64,000 nucleotides of DNA from Metopolophium dirhodum (GCF_019925205.1 NC_083566.1:14136001-14200000), one strand, 5' to 3'; positions 50,935 to 63,708 are shown, counted from the stretch's first letter. Notes: generated by a model not told the origin, from the letters alone. Program-made: numbers and translations.

Positions 50935-51350
50935 AACAGTTATAGTATCTTATCTTTTAGCAAATTGGATCAAAATGGTACTTTAGGTAGGTGATTTTTT
51001 GATTTTCTCAATAGTTATTTAATGCCATGGGAAAAACCACCGACAAATTACAAAAATCGCTAAAAATTGGATTTTAATTTCTAACGCTTTGTTCATCACG
51101 AAAGCAACGAATAAAATAAAAATAATAATTTTAGTTATTTTGTTGTAACTTATAATATTAATAAAAGGCTGTAATAAAATATAAAAGTAATAACAGTATA
51201 AAATATCTATACTGACGAACCGTCTCCGTTCAAAATCGATTTTCGTATACAATGATATGATATCATTGAATTCAAATTTATTACAATCCATTATATAGTG
51301 ACCCACTTGTAACCTACTCTACAGCAGAATGACATCCACTTATTCGCTTT
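50935..51350 (+). repeat. Interspersed family copy, left end decayed
   Basis: The right part matches the family well: ATATCATTGAATTCAAATTT, CAGTGACCCACTTGTAACCT (as TAGTGACCC...) and GCAGAATGACATCCACTTATT. The middle shares ATGGTACTTTAGG and AAAAACCACCGACAAATTAC with the 46.3-kb copy. The outer left end with GATTCTGAGCGGAG is not recognisable. Confidence 0.7.
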
Positions 51351-51764
51351 TTGTTTCTTTCAATTACAAGTTATTATGAAATATATAATTTGTATAGGAT
51401 TTTTGGAGTAAAATATGTGTTGAATAACATAATTTCCTTATAATGAAGAACATAAATAGATGCATATAAATTATTTAAATATAAGTCCTGTTAAATTTTA
51501 TCGTAAAAATAAATATTAACAAACACACGACACTGTGACGTTATTATGATATACCATTTAGATTATACAATAATATGTCAGGAATATCATGGAAAATTAT
51601 CATAATAAAAATAATTGTATGAATAAAAAAAATAAAACCAACTCACGATGAAATACTCTCATAGAATACCAAAAACGGTACTCTTTAATTTTTTTATTTT
51701 ATGTTTAGTTGTTTAATATATTATATATTATATGTTTATATATATATTTTTTTCACCACAATTC

Positions 51765-51934
51765 AAGTTGTCCAGACGATATTTCAGTAATCGCATCATG
51801 AAAACTTGCTCTCGGCGTGCCAGTTACGGACAACAGAAGTCATTGCTGGGGAAAGAGCCAAAAACTATCCCGGTGGTAATAACGATGAAGATAAAAGAAA
51901 ATGTTTGTGGCGAAAGTTTGCTGGAACTATTATA
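51765..51934 (+). CDS. Possible terminal coding exon (weak)
   Basis: After a T-rich tract and an AATTCAAG acceptor-like site, a less AT-rich stretch stays open. It includes MKTCSRRASYGQQKSLLGK from an internal ATG at 51798, then EPKTIPVVITMKIKENVCGE, and stops at 51932-51934. A GTG|GTAATAACG donor-like site interrupts it. The composition is coding-like and basic, with no recognised domain. It may be an exon of an unknown gene, a fossil, or chance. Confidence 0.2.
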
Positions 51935-52111
51935 AATCACGAATAAACACAAATTTATTAGTAGAATTTCTTATTATTTTTTCCTCCTACGCAAACTAAG
52001 CATTTTGAAAGGAACTAAATAAATTAGACGTGGAAGTTTTTAGTACCAATATTAAATAATATTTGGTGAACCACGAAAAAAATGATAAATTCGAGCACGA
52101 AACGTCTACAT

Positions 52112-52132
52112 TATATATATATATATATATAT
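52112..52132. repeat. (TA)n microsatellite
   Basis: Uninterrupted TA run of about 21 bases. Confidence 0.85.
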
Positions 52133-52938
52133 TTAACTTTTTTTTTTATTTGTTTATATCAGTTATTTCGTGTTTTAGAACAACGCAGTTAAATAAAATA
52201 TAGAACTAACTTCGTTGAGTTTCACTCAGGTACATTTTCCTGATTGAATTTCTAGTATTAAAAGTCATTATTTTGAAATGAATCCTAGCAATGATAACCA
52301 CTTTAAAAACTTTCAACGTGTGTGCGAAAGTATGACACGAAATCGATAAGACCCGACAATAGTTTTTGTTTTCATATACCTAGTATTTTGTGCAGATTAA
52401 TTGGTATAAGTTTTTTTTTGCATGAGTTTATTATAAGCATAAAAATTTTATACTACGGTTGATATTTTATGTTTTATGGATCTAAAGTTCAATATACATA
52501 TTAAATACGTTTATTTTTTTTTATTTTTAAATAGAAAACCATTAACCTATTTATATTTTATTGTCAGTAATATAATATACTAATTATTCCCTTATGAAAG
52601 GCAGACAATTTTCTTTACTTGTTATTGATTAATTATTCAATTTTATGTATGCATTACATATTTTTTCAATACAATCCAAATATTTCAATTATTCGTTGTA
52701 TACATATTAAGTATAATTTATTTATGGAACTACAAAGAATAAGTTAAAAGAACTCAGTAGTTTTAGACATGACCAACTTCAATTTATGTTTTATAATTAT
52801 ATTTAAAATAATAACAGCATATTGAGCTCACAAATTAAAAACAAATGTAATAAAATACTAATAAAATATGAGTGCAGTGCTTAAATATTATATTTATTTC
52901 TAATAAGTACCAATAAAATACTATTACAATATTTCTAC

Positions 52939-53075
52939 TCCTGAGAATGGCAGATACCTACGGTTGCCCACTAAAAAATGTGTCAAACTGTGTAAGCGTG
53001 TTTAAACCTACAGTACCCTCCCACACAGTTAAAAACCACCCAATGGCTGTGGGTTAATTAATAATAAAAAAAAAG
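52939..53075 (+). mobile_element. 5'-truncated SINE with 9-bp TSD
   Basis: It holds only the 3' part of the tRNA-headed SINE subfamily seen at 42022: GGCAGATACCTACGGTTGCC, AAACCTACAGTACCCTCCC, CACCCAATGGCTGTGGGTTA, then poly-A. The direct repeats TATTTCTAC (52930-52938 and 53076-53084) show it was inserted already truncated. The pol III head is absent, so it cannot be transcribed from its own promoter. Confidence 0.8.
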
Positions 53076-53084
53076 TATTTCTAC

Positions 53085-54160
53085 CTATTTAGCAATTTCA
53101 ATATGATAATATTTTACGATACACCTTTTAAGGTTTTTAAAAATAATAATAAAGTGATAAATGGTATGAAGACAAAAAAAACAAAAAACACATTTTCACG
53201 CAAAACTAAAAACATCTGATGGAGCCGGATACTATACGTACTTCGAACCATAACAAAAAGTAGACGTCTATGACTACGGCTGCTACAGGACGTAGTTCCT
53301 ATTGAAATTTTCCAAAAACTCCCACGATGATGAATAATTACTGTACACAAAACCTATTATATTTTTTGTATATACATTTATTAACCCTGTATCTATTTTG
53401 CCAACTCACTAAAAATCAATAATGTTCATAACGTTGGGACATATTTACAACTTACAATATATTATATATCATAATGTAAACATGTTATCTAACTTATAAT
53501 AACATATGTTATGTTGAAAGTACTTGAAAAATTTTAAACATAATAAATTTAATAAAAATGAAAAACAGAAAAACAAAAAAAGCTAAAAATCTTAAAGAAA
53601 AATATTTTTAAGTATTCTTACACAATTAGAAATATAAAATATTTATTTTATTCAACCACGAATATACAAAATGAAAACATCTAGTTTTAAACTAGCTGAA
53701 CCCGTGACAAACTAAATACCCGTTATAAGCTCCGTTGAATATAAACTACACAGATTTTTAACACAGTATAATTGAGGTGGTTTTAACCAAACATAAAATA
53801 CAGGTCAAAAAATAAAACCAATCATAATAACTAATTCATTTTTTTGTAACCAGTGCCTATCTACATAAATAAAAATAATGTTTTTCCTTGAGCTAACAAA
53901 TCTTAATTTGAGTATCTCTTTAATATCAAAATTTAATACTGCACCTTTACATGACAATACAAAGGTACCACGAAAATGTCAAGTATTTATCTATCATAGT
54001 TTTTGATGTACGTTGATTATAAATCAGTCAATGAAACATTCATTCAGGACTTAAAGATATACAGATGGATTTGTCTTATCTCAATAATTCCTAAAGGAAT
54101 CAGAATATATTGAATATTAAAAGTTTCGGTTTTCAAATATGCATGTCGTCAGATAGTTTA
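53085..54160. other. AT-rich intergenic DNA
   Basis: No feature recognised. A 78-codon minus-strand frame near 53.2 kb has no distinctive motif. Confidence 0.4.
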
Positions 54161-54175
54161 TTTTTGCTCCTTGCT

Positions 54176-54480
54176 TCACTGTATGTCACATTCGGTGGGT
54201 ATGTGTTTGACAGATAACATGTTTTTTTTTTGTTTTTTTTTTCGATTTATTAGAGTCTTTGGGTTCTGTATTTTTTTATCGAAAACTTTTTCTTTGAAGA
54301 CGTTAGTTATTGAGAATACGTCGAAATGTCCTGGATTATTTTCTAATATAGTTTTGAAGGTGATGATATCTTGTCCATCAATGTCTATAATATTTACTCT
54401 GTTTATTGTAAACGGGTATCTGATACGTCTTGTCAAGCTTAAACTAACTTTAGGTTTTTAACTTTTTATTTCGAGTTGTT
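54176..54480 (-). other. Unidentified coding-like stretch, A/C-rich on minus strand
   Basis: The minus strand stays open for about 95 codons, including NRVNIIDIDGQDIITFKTIL and NNPGHFDVFSITNVFKEKVF. It has mixed codons and an A-rich end where it runs into Lys codons from homopolymers. There is no ATG at a sensible place. The strand bias (A/C-rich on the minus strand) resembles that of the gag fossil at 58.4-59.0 kb, so this may be another retrotransposon remnant, but no family motif was matched. Confidence 0.25.
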
Positions 54481-56229
54481 TCTAGATTTGGTATTTAGGG
54501 GTTTTGGAAGAATTAAAAAATGATTTCAATGTGATGAGAGGGTGGTAGTGAGGGGCCAAACGATTATGAAAAAGATTGTTCAATACCTTAGATAAGATCA
54601 ATCATAATATATTATTCTCTATAGGGACAGTATCTTGGGTAGTATGAGTATAATTAAATTAGGAACTGTGGGTTTTGATCTTATATAAGTAAGTTTTGAG
54701 TGAATATTTGTGCTTTTTTCATATGCCAACTTTAAATATATATACTTTTTGTATGGACACGATTGGTTATGTGACCTTAGGATATGTTCATGAAAAACAA
54801 GTTACCGGATCATCGGATAAAAATATCAATAATTATGTCTTTTGTAGTTTACTGGGTTGTCTATGTTTTTATGTTTTGATTCTTGCAGCTTAAACTAAGG
54901 ATTTTTCTTACCTTAAGGGGATCTTCTAGTGCTATTTTTCTACAATACTTGAAAACATAGTTTACCAAAAGTATATTATACATAATGAAACGAGAAGACG
55001 AAAATACACTCATCACAATACAAAGACACCTCATTAAATCAAAACTTGATTTCATAGCAATATAATGTATCAAACACCCAAGCCAACCAAAAAATAATAG
55101 TAACTTCAATAATAACAAAGCACAAGCCTCACATTTGGATGTTTTCGAATAAATAAAAATACAGTACCTATACGAATATAGGTTGTTATAAGTTTTTGAT
55201 TTCATATTACGATAAAAAATTTTTCTCACTTATAAACATTATAATTATTTATTTATTGTTCGTTAAACCTGTTTTAGTCTAAAAAAAACCAAACATCAGA
55301 TGACATAGGCTAGGTGTTTTTAATTTCATTGACAATCGTTACAGTAGAACTCCACTGGTTCATGATAATTTTGTCTAACGATTTATATGGAGAACTGTAA
55401 ATCACACATTTTAAACTTTTTTATAAGATTCTAAAAATTAATTTAACATTTATAATGGACTTTCAGAATCAAATTCTGGGTCCTGAATGAAAAAAACATT
55501 TCATAAAGTACAAGTATTTCAATCTAGAGTTCATCAGTACCTACATAAATGACTCTATTTATACATCAAAATATGATGACATACAATAAAAAACTCTAAA
55601 TCCACCGAAACATTTTCACAAAATAAAAAATCAACTTATTGTGGTTTTAATACTTGATAAAAAAATTTCGGTTTAATCTCAGCTTATGATATTATAAATG
55701 ACAGAGGTGTCGAGATAATTTGACGTAATCGAAACTCTATTTATAATTTAAATGCTCAGTAATACCATCGCACTACTTAACGCAAAATTCTTCATGATAA
55801 GTGATAACTAACTGATAAATAGCTGTTTCTTGTTTAGGCTTTCCTTAAAAGTATATCGCGTTATATTATAAAAAAGTTGTATGTGAACTATTGTTTTACG
55901 CCAAATCAATAACGAATGATTGATCAAAGGCGAAATACCTACAAATCGTTTCTGTTTATCCACACGTTAAAATCTATTTTTCTGTCAATATTTCGTAAAT
56001 CATCTTTATCCTATTTCAAGTTTTTTGTAAACTCTTATTATTACTAAGGCCATATCTTAAATGTGATGTTTATTTTTACAAAATCGTCTATAGTCCAAAA
56101 AAAAATTAATTAATAATTTAATTTTTATTTATATCTAGCTACTATACAAATAGTATGGAACAAATACGATGGTTAAGAGGAAGCTACACAGATATTTGTT
56201 GTCTCCGTCTAAAAAGAGCGTAACAGCAA
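54480..56229. other. AT-rich stretch, nothing firmly recognised
   Basis: A 122-codon minus-strand frame (54861-55229) lacks an ATG start but contains hydrophobic segments. It reads through an AAG|GTAAGA donor-like site near 54910. It was not accepted as a gene. No transposon ends were found. Confidence 0.3.
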
Positions 56230-56590
56230 ATTTTACGCTCAGTAAATCACGTTTAGCTCTGTTAGTTAAAAAAATAAAATTATAGTGAATTGACCTCTTA
56301 TAAAATATAAAGATAATATTAATATCTAGAATATTTTATAAGATTTTACTATATTTTAATTTTAAAGTAAGTTATGAGTATTTTTAAATTGTAAATAATT
56401 TGAATTTTTTTTGTAATTATTATTTATATTTTTATTATTTTAAGATCTTAAAATACTCATAACTTGCTTTACAATTAAAATATAATTAAAAGCCTTTGAG
56501 ATGCCCATCTTAATTTTACATTTTATAAGAAGTAAATTTACTCAAATGTTTAAACTAATGAAGCTAAACATGATCTGCTGAGCATAAAAA
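56230..56590. mobile_element. MITE, related to the 40.7-kb element
   Basis: The ends TTTTACGCTCAGTAAATCAC and, in reverse complement, TTTTATGCTCAGCAGATCAT are inverted repeats. They continue inward through GTTTAGCTC.TTAGTT. The centre is a second AT-rich palindrome (AGTTATGAGTATTTT / AAAATACTCATAACTTG), so the element can fold along most of its 360 bases. No coding is present. Confidence 0.65.
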
Positions 56591-56744
56591 TTGACAGATG
56601 CAACAAATGTACCTAATATAAAAAATTGAATTTATAATATGTTTGAATATTGTAATATTAAAAATCAGAAATAAATATAAGTGTATGTTTAACATTCGTG
56701 TTTTTATCTTAATATTTTATATTCAGCTACATTTATTAGAACGT

Positions 56745-56845
56745 GTGATTATTAGTTTTTTTTTTTTTTTTTTTTTTTTTTTTATTAGCTTTTAGTCGGA
56801 AACTATTACAGCTCAACAATTATATATCATACGTGATTATTAGTT
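56745..56845 (-). mobile_element. Short 5'-truncated retroposon with 13-bp TSD
   Basis: Perfect direct repeats GTGATTATTAGTT at 56745-56757 and 56833-56845 enclose a minus-strand insert ending in a long poly-A (plus-strand T run 56756-56783). Only about 50 bases of non-A sequence (including GTAATAGTTTCCGACTAAAA) remain. This is the signature of target-primed reverse transcription that stopped early. The parent element is not identified. Confidence 0.75.
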
Positions 56846-57992
56846 ATTTAGAATAAAAGATTAATATTAATAGTTATACAATTGTATAACGATCATAAAA
56901 AAAAAAACAATTCATCTACTTTGAATATATTTTTTTATATAAAGGTTTTATAATGCTTTTGATTTATTAATTAATTGTTATATTATCAGAAGACTTGGTT
57001 TTATAATAAGTCTTGACAGTTAATACAACATTTTATAATTGTTGTTAATATATATTTTAAATAAACAATAACATATTTATAACGTAAAACAAATAAAATA
57101 GCAGTCGGAATTATGCATTAAATATGCCTCAACTCATAATATATTATGATGGGATTTTAGTACCTATTATTTTAATGATTATAATTTTTATTATTATCTT
57201 TGTTTTTCTTAAAATAGCACACAATACACATATTATATTAAGTTGTATGAATTCGTAGTATACTAAAAAGTACACTTTACATAAATTTTAAAAAGAATTC
57301 AGTACGCATATTATATACGTCATGTTGTATCAAAACCTAATAAACAAGGGTGTTGAAATGCAGTCATATATAGTTCGAAGACTTAGATGACTTTATTAAT
57401 AATGTTTTCTAATAAAAGTACCTAATCAATAATCGTAAATAATTTATTGTACAAATCCATCAATATTTTAATAGTACAGTAGGTATTCACCGCTTATTGG
57501 ACTTACGTATAATAGACCTATTCGCGATTTGACACAAATAAGCTGGTCCTGATTCAAACACATAGGAAAAATTCATCTATTGGACTCACTAATATATTAG
57601 TCACTACACTGATTAATTTCGTCAATGTGCAAATGTTCAAAAGTTCAAATTTTTTAGCCAATTTTCGTAATTCAATCACATATATTTTGACGATTGATAA
57701 TATTTTCTCAACTCACTACATCGAAAAGTATTTCAGTTTTTAATATATTTTATTACATAATTTGAAGTTGTAATGAAGCAATATAAAAAAAATAAAAATA
57801 TCTTCTATTTTTTTCGTTGTTAATTTTTTTGTTTTTATTTCATTATAAATTACAACACAGATTTGAAATACATAAATAAATATAAATACCTACCTAATAA
57901 TAAACATTTATCCTACATAGCCAAATGTATTTTGTTATTACAAAGCATAATATAAAGTATAGGATAATATTTTTATTCTTGAACTTTTTGCC

Positions 57993-58125
57993 AGTGTCAT
58001 TGAACCCCCCTTTCTATCACGCCATCCAGTCTTGTACACTTGGACCCCCTCCCACCATCTATTGTATACATGTATTACAGATTGTAAATATTCTTGTTTT
58101 CTGATAAAAAAAAAAAAAAAAAAAA
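57993..58125 (+). mobile_element. 5'-truncated LINE 3' end with TSD
   Basis: The insert ends ATTACAGATTGTAAATATTC, TTGTTTTCTGATAAAA and a 20-A tail. It is flanked by AACTTTTTGCC at 57982-57992 and 58124-58134. Its C-rich start (CACTTGGACCCCCTCCC) and tail resemble a jockey-like LINE 3' untranslated region. A related 3' end appears in reverse at 59453-59520. Confidence 0.7.
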
Positions 58126-58439
58126 CTTTTTGCCTTCTTGACTTATTCGGTTAATGTACTCAAATAATTTGGTCCAAAAGTAAGTCCATAAGCGGTGACT
58201 AGGTATAGTTTCAAATAGTTAAACCATTTTAATCTAATATAACAGTTCAAAATTATGTTTTATATTTCCAATGCATTTTTTTTTCATAGATGCAAACGTT
58301 TTAAAATTTAAATATAGATAACAATGAACAAAATATTGTACGGTATAATATTTTATTATACATATGAACATTGTGTACATTTTTGCATTTTGCAAAGTGA
58401 GAAAATAGTATCATTTAATAATTACATCTCGTTTTTGGT

Positions 58440-59040
58440 TATTGTTAGTTTTTTGCTTTAATAGTTTGTGTCCAGACTGGTTTATTTTGAGTCTCTTTTT
58501 TTGTTGATTACCGTGTTTTTGTTGGACATGTATACGATTTGCGGATTACTGTTGTTATTTGATTGTGTGTCGTATATTGTGTAGGTACTATCAATTTACC
58601 GATGACTATCGTGAGAAAAGTGATGAGTGTGGTGATCATAGCTTTGAGGTAATTTATAAAGGAAGTAATAAGATGAGTGTCTAGGTCTCTTATGTTGGGG
58701 CTAATGTAAGTTAAATAAATGCTGCTGATATTTGTTTTCAGTGGCTTAGGCGTACGAAAATTGATGGTTGTTAATACTAGGTATAATTGTGGTGATATTG
58801 ATGGTGAATACTGCCAGTTCTTGCTGATTGGTGGTGTTTTCCTTGGTGAACTTAGCGGTATTTTTTTGGGTTAGATCGTGATTTCAAAGTTGCTGAAGCT
58901 TTTTGAATAGTTAATACCCTTGATAACTCGGAAGGTTTCAATTCAAGATAAGATTTTGCTGGTTGGTCTTAGGTCTTATACAAGCTTCCGACTTTCACAA
59001 CACTTGACGCATCTTAGGAGGCTATTACAATGGATATTTG
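58440..59040 (-). pseudogene. Fossil jockey-type LINE ORF1 (gag) fragment
   Basis: The minus strand is A/C-rich. Between about 59039 and 58855 one frame reads, with several stops, segments that align with the zinc-knuckle region of jockey/X-element gag proteins. These are KY..., PPK...KSEAC, PKTN and then NLPSYQGY*LFKKLQQL, where family members have a pattern like HPANYKGC-x-x-K-x-LQ. Several Cys positions and the reading frame are lost. ORF1 gag binds RNA and shuttles the element's RNP; this copy cannot do so. No reverse transcriptase domain is visible beside it, so the copy is a fragment. Confidence 0.5.
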
Positions 59041-59452
59041 CGTGACTTTATTATGAATATATTTTGCATTGGGGTAGGTATTTACATATTTTAGGCTCTT
59101 ATGTAGGATTGAATATAAATCGACACTTAAAATAATTTAATAAAGATATGCTTACTCAAAACTTATTAATATTGTGTATAATATTATATAGTTATTTAAA
59201 TTTTTTTTCATGCCATTCGTTTAAAAAATGTAATTTTACTGAAATAAAATAAATGCGTACCTAATAAATAATAATATTTAGTTGGATCAGAACAATTTAA
59301 ATTGTATACATAATTATATAATGACTTATTTATTTTCAACAAATTTTCAGAAATAAACCTTAAAATTACTTTATGCTATAAAACAATTACAATTATCTGT
59401 TATATTAATCAAGGTTAAAACAAGTATTCCTGTTATTTATTTCTTCCAACAA

Positions 59453-59520
59453 TTTTTTTTTTTTTTATTAAGAAAGACAATTTACAATCTGTATACAAAA
59501 ATTACAATAAGCAAATTAGT
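59453..59520 (-). mobile_element. LINE 3' end, minus orientation
   Basis: Read on the minus strand it gives TTTGTATACAGATTGTAAAT, TGTCTTTCTTAATAAAA and a poly-A. The end parallels the LINE tail at 57993-58125 (ACAGATTGTAAAT...TCTT...TAAAA). The 5' border and target duplication were not resolved. Confidence 0.45.
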
Positions 59521-59529
59521 TAAAAAAAA

Positions 59530-61535
59530 AAACAGATTAAAATAACATGAATATCGTGTTGAGGAAAAAACCCAATGGCAACACCTCTTTTTAAAATACC
59601 ATATAAACAATAACAGTCAAACAATATTATTTTGCACTTTAAATACTTTATCCCGTACTATTAAATTTACAATATTTTTCAATATAAACAATTACAATTG
59701 ATTCTCTATGATTGAACAATTTCATCAGGTATCAAATTTTATTTTTCTTTGACCAACCTTAAAATCTCAAAATGGAATTGTGTTGTTCATGAACAAAAAG
59801 GTGTGTTGTTCATATCCAGCCTGTTACAGATATAATTTATATTAAAATCCACTCGAGAAAAAAATATGGCAAAGTAAATACCACAAACAAAATATCACCC
59901 TTGTAAGTCGAAAGTGTTTTTCTTTCTTGCACCCGTTCAGAACACATTGTACTTATGTTTGTTACAGACATTGCCTATCCATTTCCTTATTATCTATGTC
60001 CTGTGCAAACACTCTATCAGTTTATTTTTGGTCCGCCTGTTTCAAAAATATAATAAACAAGCTCTTAGTATAACATTTACTTATTTCTTTACCTTTTTCA
60101 TTTGCACATGTGCTTGAATTAATTTAAACGGTATAGTGAATTGCATTGTATTCCAAATACATTTTTCTAATATATATTTAATATTTATTTCAATACCTAA
60201 TTTAATATAACAATTTATTGTTCATAATATTATAATATTCATAGTGAAATAATATAATTTAATGTACTGCCGTGGTAATACGCTTATTTATACATGAACG
60301 AAATTTACCATAGTCATATTTTACATATTCAGTGGCAAAACAAGAAATTTCAATTTTTATCGTCATTGTAATTCAAAATGTCCACATTTTATAAGCTATT
60401 AATAGTTTTTAAATGTACGAAAGTGTATTAGGTATAAAGATTTATTACGTGATATCATAATTTATAGTCAACAATATCTCATAACAAGCAAACAAAAACC
60501 CAGTGTCTATCCATCGACCGTGACCGGAAACTGAAACCATCGGGGTCAAATGCAACAGAGGCACTGCATTTTTTAATTTTTAGGATAATTTTTTTGTAAT
60601 ATTAATACATCTGAATTACAATTTTAAATACTAGTTTTGAGTTAAGAATTGTGCTTTGTTAAGTTACTATTGCTCCTCAGTAAAAGATCATTCGTAAAAA
60701 CGCGTCTTATCTGAGATTTTTCTAGATAGCGATTTATTAGTGCAAGGATTAATTATCCACAATTCTAAAGTAACATCCAAGTATCCAACTCTACAGTATC
60801 TACACCAAAAGCAAAATCGATTAACAATGGAATATTTTTCCACAATGCACAACCTGGCTTATAATAACCACTATACCTACCAGCATAGATTAAGAAGATT
60901 TAGAAAGCCTCGATCCCTTGAATATGGATGTAGAAAAAGAAGTATTCGATGAACCACCCCCACCTCTATTAATAATAATAAAAAAAATAACTCACCAATT
61001 TTTTACAAGGAAATTTAAAACCTTGTCAAGTTGAATTCATAATGTATCCATTAGTTATTTAAGCATTTGAAAATGAAAATAATAATACAATTTTTTTATT
61101 TTAGTAAATTATACTAATTGTACTTATCATACTAATGGTGTGAATAAGATATTATACATAAAACTTGATTTTAAAAAAGTTCTCTGAATAATAAAAAAAT
61201 TGAAAATCATTATAGGTATTTGGTACCAACGCAAGCATTAGATTTCTTTTATAACTATGAATGCTTTAACCCAATAGAAAAAGCATAAACCATTAATAAA
61301 AATAACGTAGGAAACCCCGTTACTGCTGACAGTTTCAAATTTTTTTACAAATTATTTAATTAGTAAGTAACAAAAAAATTGAAGAAATACATTAAAATAA
61401 AATTAGAAATTTTTAAGATATTTACTATGGTTTGTTTGATACAACTTGTTTTAATACTGTAACAGATATTAATTACGACAAAAGAAATTTTAAAAATGTC
61501 ACAATTTTAAGAGTGTATTATTTTCATATAATTTT
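59530..61535. other. AT-rich stretch with a small coding-like fragment
   Basis: At about 60905-61020 on the plus strand a frame reads DLESLDPLNMDVEKEVFDEP then PPP. This acidic, coding-like piece is cut off upstream by a stop. Over the preceding 170 bases a different frame is open (70 codons). Together they suggest a frameshifted fossil, possibly of a transposon protein, but no family was matched. The rest of the stretch is AT-rich. Confidence 0.3.
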
Positions 61536-62442
61536 AGATTCTGAGCGAAGCGATGAATGTATTGATTCTACAATGATGTGTGTTTTTTTTTTTATTTTTT
61601 TTTATTTTTGTGTCTGTCATTACCTTTTAGGACAGTAAAAGTGCTTGGATTTTCTTCAATAGTAACTTTTCTGATAGGAAAGTGAATCTAGTTGGTACTT
61701 TGGGGGGTCAAAAGTAAAAATTTCCCAGTAGTTTTCACAAGCGACGTGAAAAACAAAAGAAAAATTAAGGAAAAACGGGAATTTTTACGCAAAATCTGTT
61801 TTTGAGAAAATCGATTTTGGTTTTTGGTGTAACTCTAAAACAAATGACCGTAGGGACATGACATTTTGACTGAATGTTTATATTAGCATTTTCTATACAC
61901 CATCAAATTTACAAAATATTTTGACTCTTTTTGAGCTGTTTACGGCCATTGTCAGTTTTCAATTTTTTTAGTTTTTTTTTCTATAAATATCAATAAATTT
62001 TTCTTTGTTGGGTAAAAAAGCGTGAAAATTTAATATAAGGCTCCTGATATATCGTTCTAATAGCAGTTGAAAAATATTAAAAATACATAGGCACAATTTT
62101 TTTTTATAAGCATTTAAAGTTCAAATTTTGACAACATTTATCAAATTTATAATTTATTAATTATTTTGTGGTTAAAAATGTATAAAATGTTTAACTTTTA
62201 TGGCTAAAGATTGAAAATTTAAAACAAGGCTCCGAGTAAATAGGTTATATATAAATTACTTTATTCACAATAATATTATCATCAAATATACTTGGTAAAA
62301 TCATAGGCTGACTGACCGTTTTCGCTCAGAATCGTTTTTCTTATACAATGATATTATATCATTGAATTCAAATTTAACACCATCCATTACAGTGACCCAC
62401 TTGTAACCTACTGTACAGCAGAGCGACATCCACTTATCCACC
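61536..62442 (+). repeat. Longest copy of the GATTCTGAGCGGAG interspersed family
   Basis: It begins AGATTCTGAGCGAAGCGATG and contains TGGGGGGTCAAAAGTAAAAA, GAAAATCGATTTTGGTTTTT and TTGACTCTTTTTGAGCTGTT. It ends GTAACCTACTGTACAGCAGA, GCGACATCCACTTATCCACC. An internal GTTTTCGCTCAGAATCGTTTTTC is an inverted relative of the outer end. At about 907 bp there is no open frame of note, so it is non-autonomous. Three more recognisable copies (42.5, 46.3, 50.9 kb) and two fragments (24.45, 33.5 kb) lie in this window. Confidence 0.8.
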
Positions 62443-63629
62443 TTTTTTTTTTATAGGTACACAAATACAATTTTATGTTTCTTACGTGGATATCTACTTT
62501 ATCATTTAACATGTAACTTTTAGCAATTAAAATCTGACATTGAAAATTAATGATGCATTATGAATACCAACAGTACCAATCCAGTTTTACGCTAATAATA
62601 ATTTATGTTATATAAGATAAATCTTTCAAAGAACATAATAATATAATACTATTACTAAATATTAATAAAAAGAAACTTTTTCTTTGTGGATTGATATTAA
62701 TGTAATTAAATGAAAAACTCAATAAAATTAATAACTACAGATAATTGTATTTATTATGAGAAAAAAAAATTCTATTTTAGCTCTGCATAATTTTTAGATT
62801 GAAATAAGAATCTTATTAAATAAAACATTTCACTATTACAGAAGCGAAATAAATTTACCCGATAAATGATCTTTATATTATAGTCAGTATATTTTTTCAC
62901 CATAAAGATTATATCCAATTAAAGTTTCTAAAAATATTTTTGAGTGTCTATAATCTATACCCACATTATAGTTTAATCGTTTATATACTAACAAATAAAA
63001 TATAAATTTAAACAAAACTATGTAAATATTTGTCATTTCTGAAGATCAATAGGATATTTATTCCTTTATGAAATTTGCTTTTGAATTGTATCGTAAAAGT
63101 TACTTGTCAGCTATAAATTTGATGTACGACTAATGATAAATTCACTTAAGTTTAGCTGTATGAGGTCGCTTATTAACAATTTTCCTCGTCATGCTGTCTT
63201 TATAATTTAGTTGGTCATTGAAACGTGTTCAAATTGTTCATGCAAACAATAATGGAATGTTTATTATTAAACTTTAATAATTTGTGTTCTTAAATTCAAA
63301 GTTTTTTATCTTGATATGATTTCCATATATTATATTAAAATTATTTTAATATAATTTACAATTATAATATTGTCTATAATGGTTGTCTGTCAATTGTCAT
63401 ATTCAGTTGCTTCGAAAATATTTATTAAACCATATGTTTTACCTACGTTCGGTATTACATAATAATATTATTTAAACTAAAAATCTCAACAATTATGCTG
63501 GTAGTTGGTTATACAGTATTATAAGTGTTCAAAATATATTGACAATCGTTTAGCTTGTACGCGGAAGTTGTGAACTACATATTTATTCTATTTAGAAATA
63601 TGTAGTTAAAATTATAAGTAAAACAATGG
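62443..63629. other. AT-rich intergenic DNA
   Basis: Nothing recognised beyond homopolymer tracts. Confidence 0.45.
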
Positions 63630-63708
63630 AGTGGCGTACATAATATATAGGGGACATTTTTGGAGTTCATATCCCCCTCCCCGAAATTTAATTCTATATA
63701 CGTCACTG
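63630..63708. mobile_element. Very short MITE-like element
   Basis: The ends AGTGGCGTACATAATATAT and, in reverse complement, CAGTGACGTATATAGAATT form imperfect inverted repeats around G-run and C-run segments (AGGGGAC / CCCCCTCCCC). This CAGTGGCGTA...CGTCACTG pattern is common at ends of small insect DNA-transposon derivatives. The superfamily is not determinable here. Confidence 0.45.

Noticed and set aside
54861..55229. 122-codon minus-strand frame with hydrophobic segments
   Set aside because: It begins with GTG, has a composition typical of AT-rich chance frames (L, F, Y, K, I), and reads through a donor-like site without a recognisable partner. Kept only as a remark.
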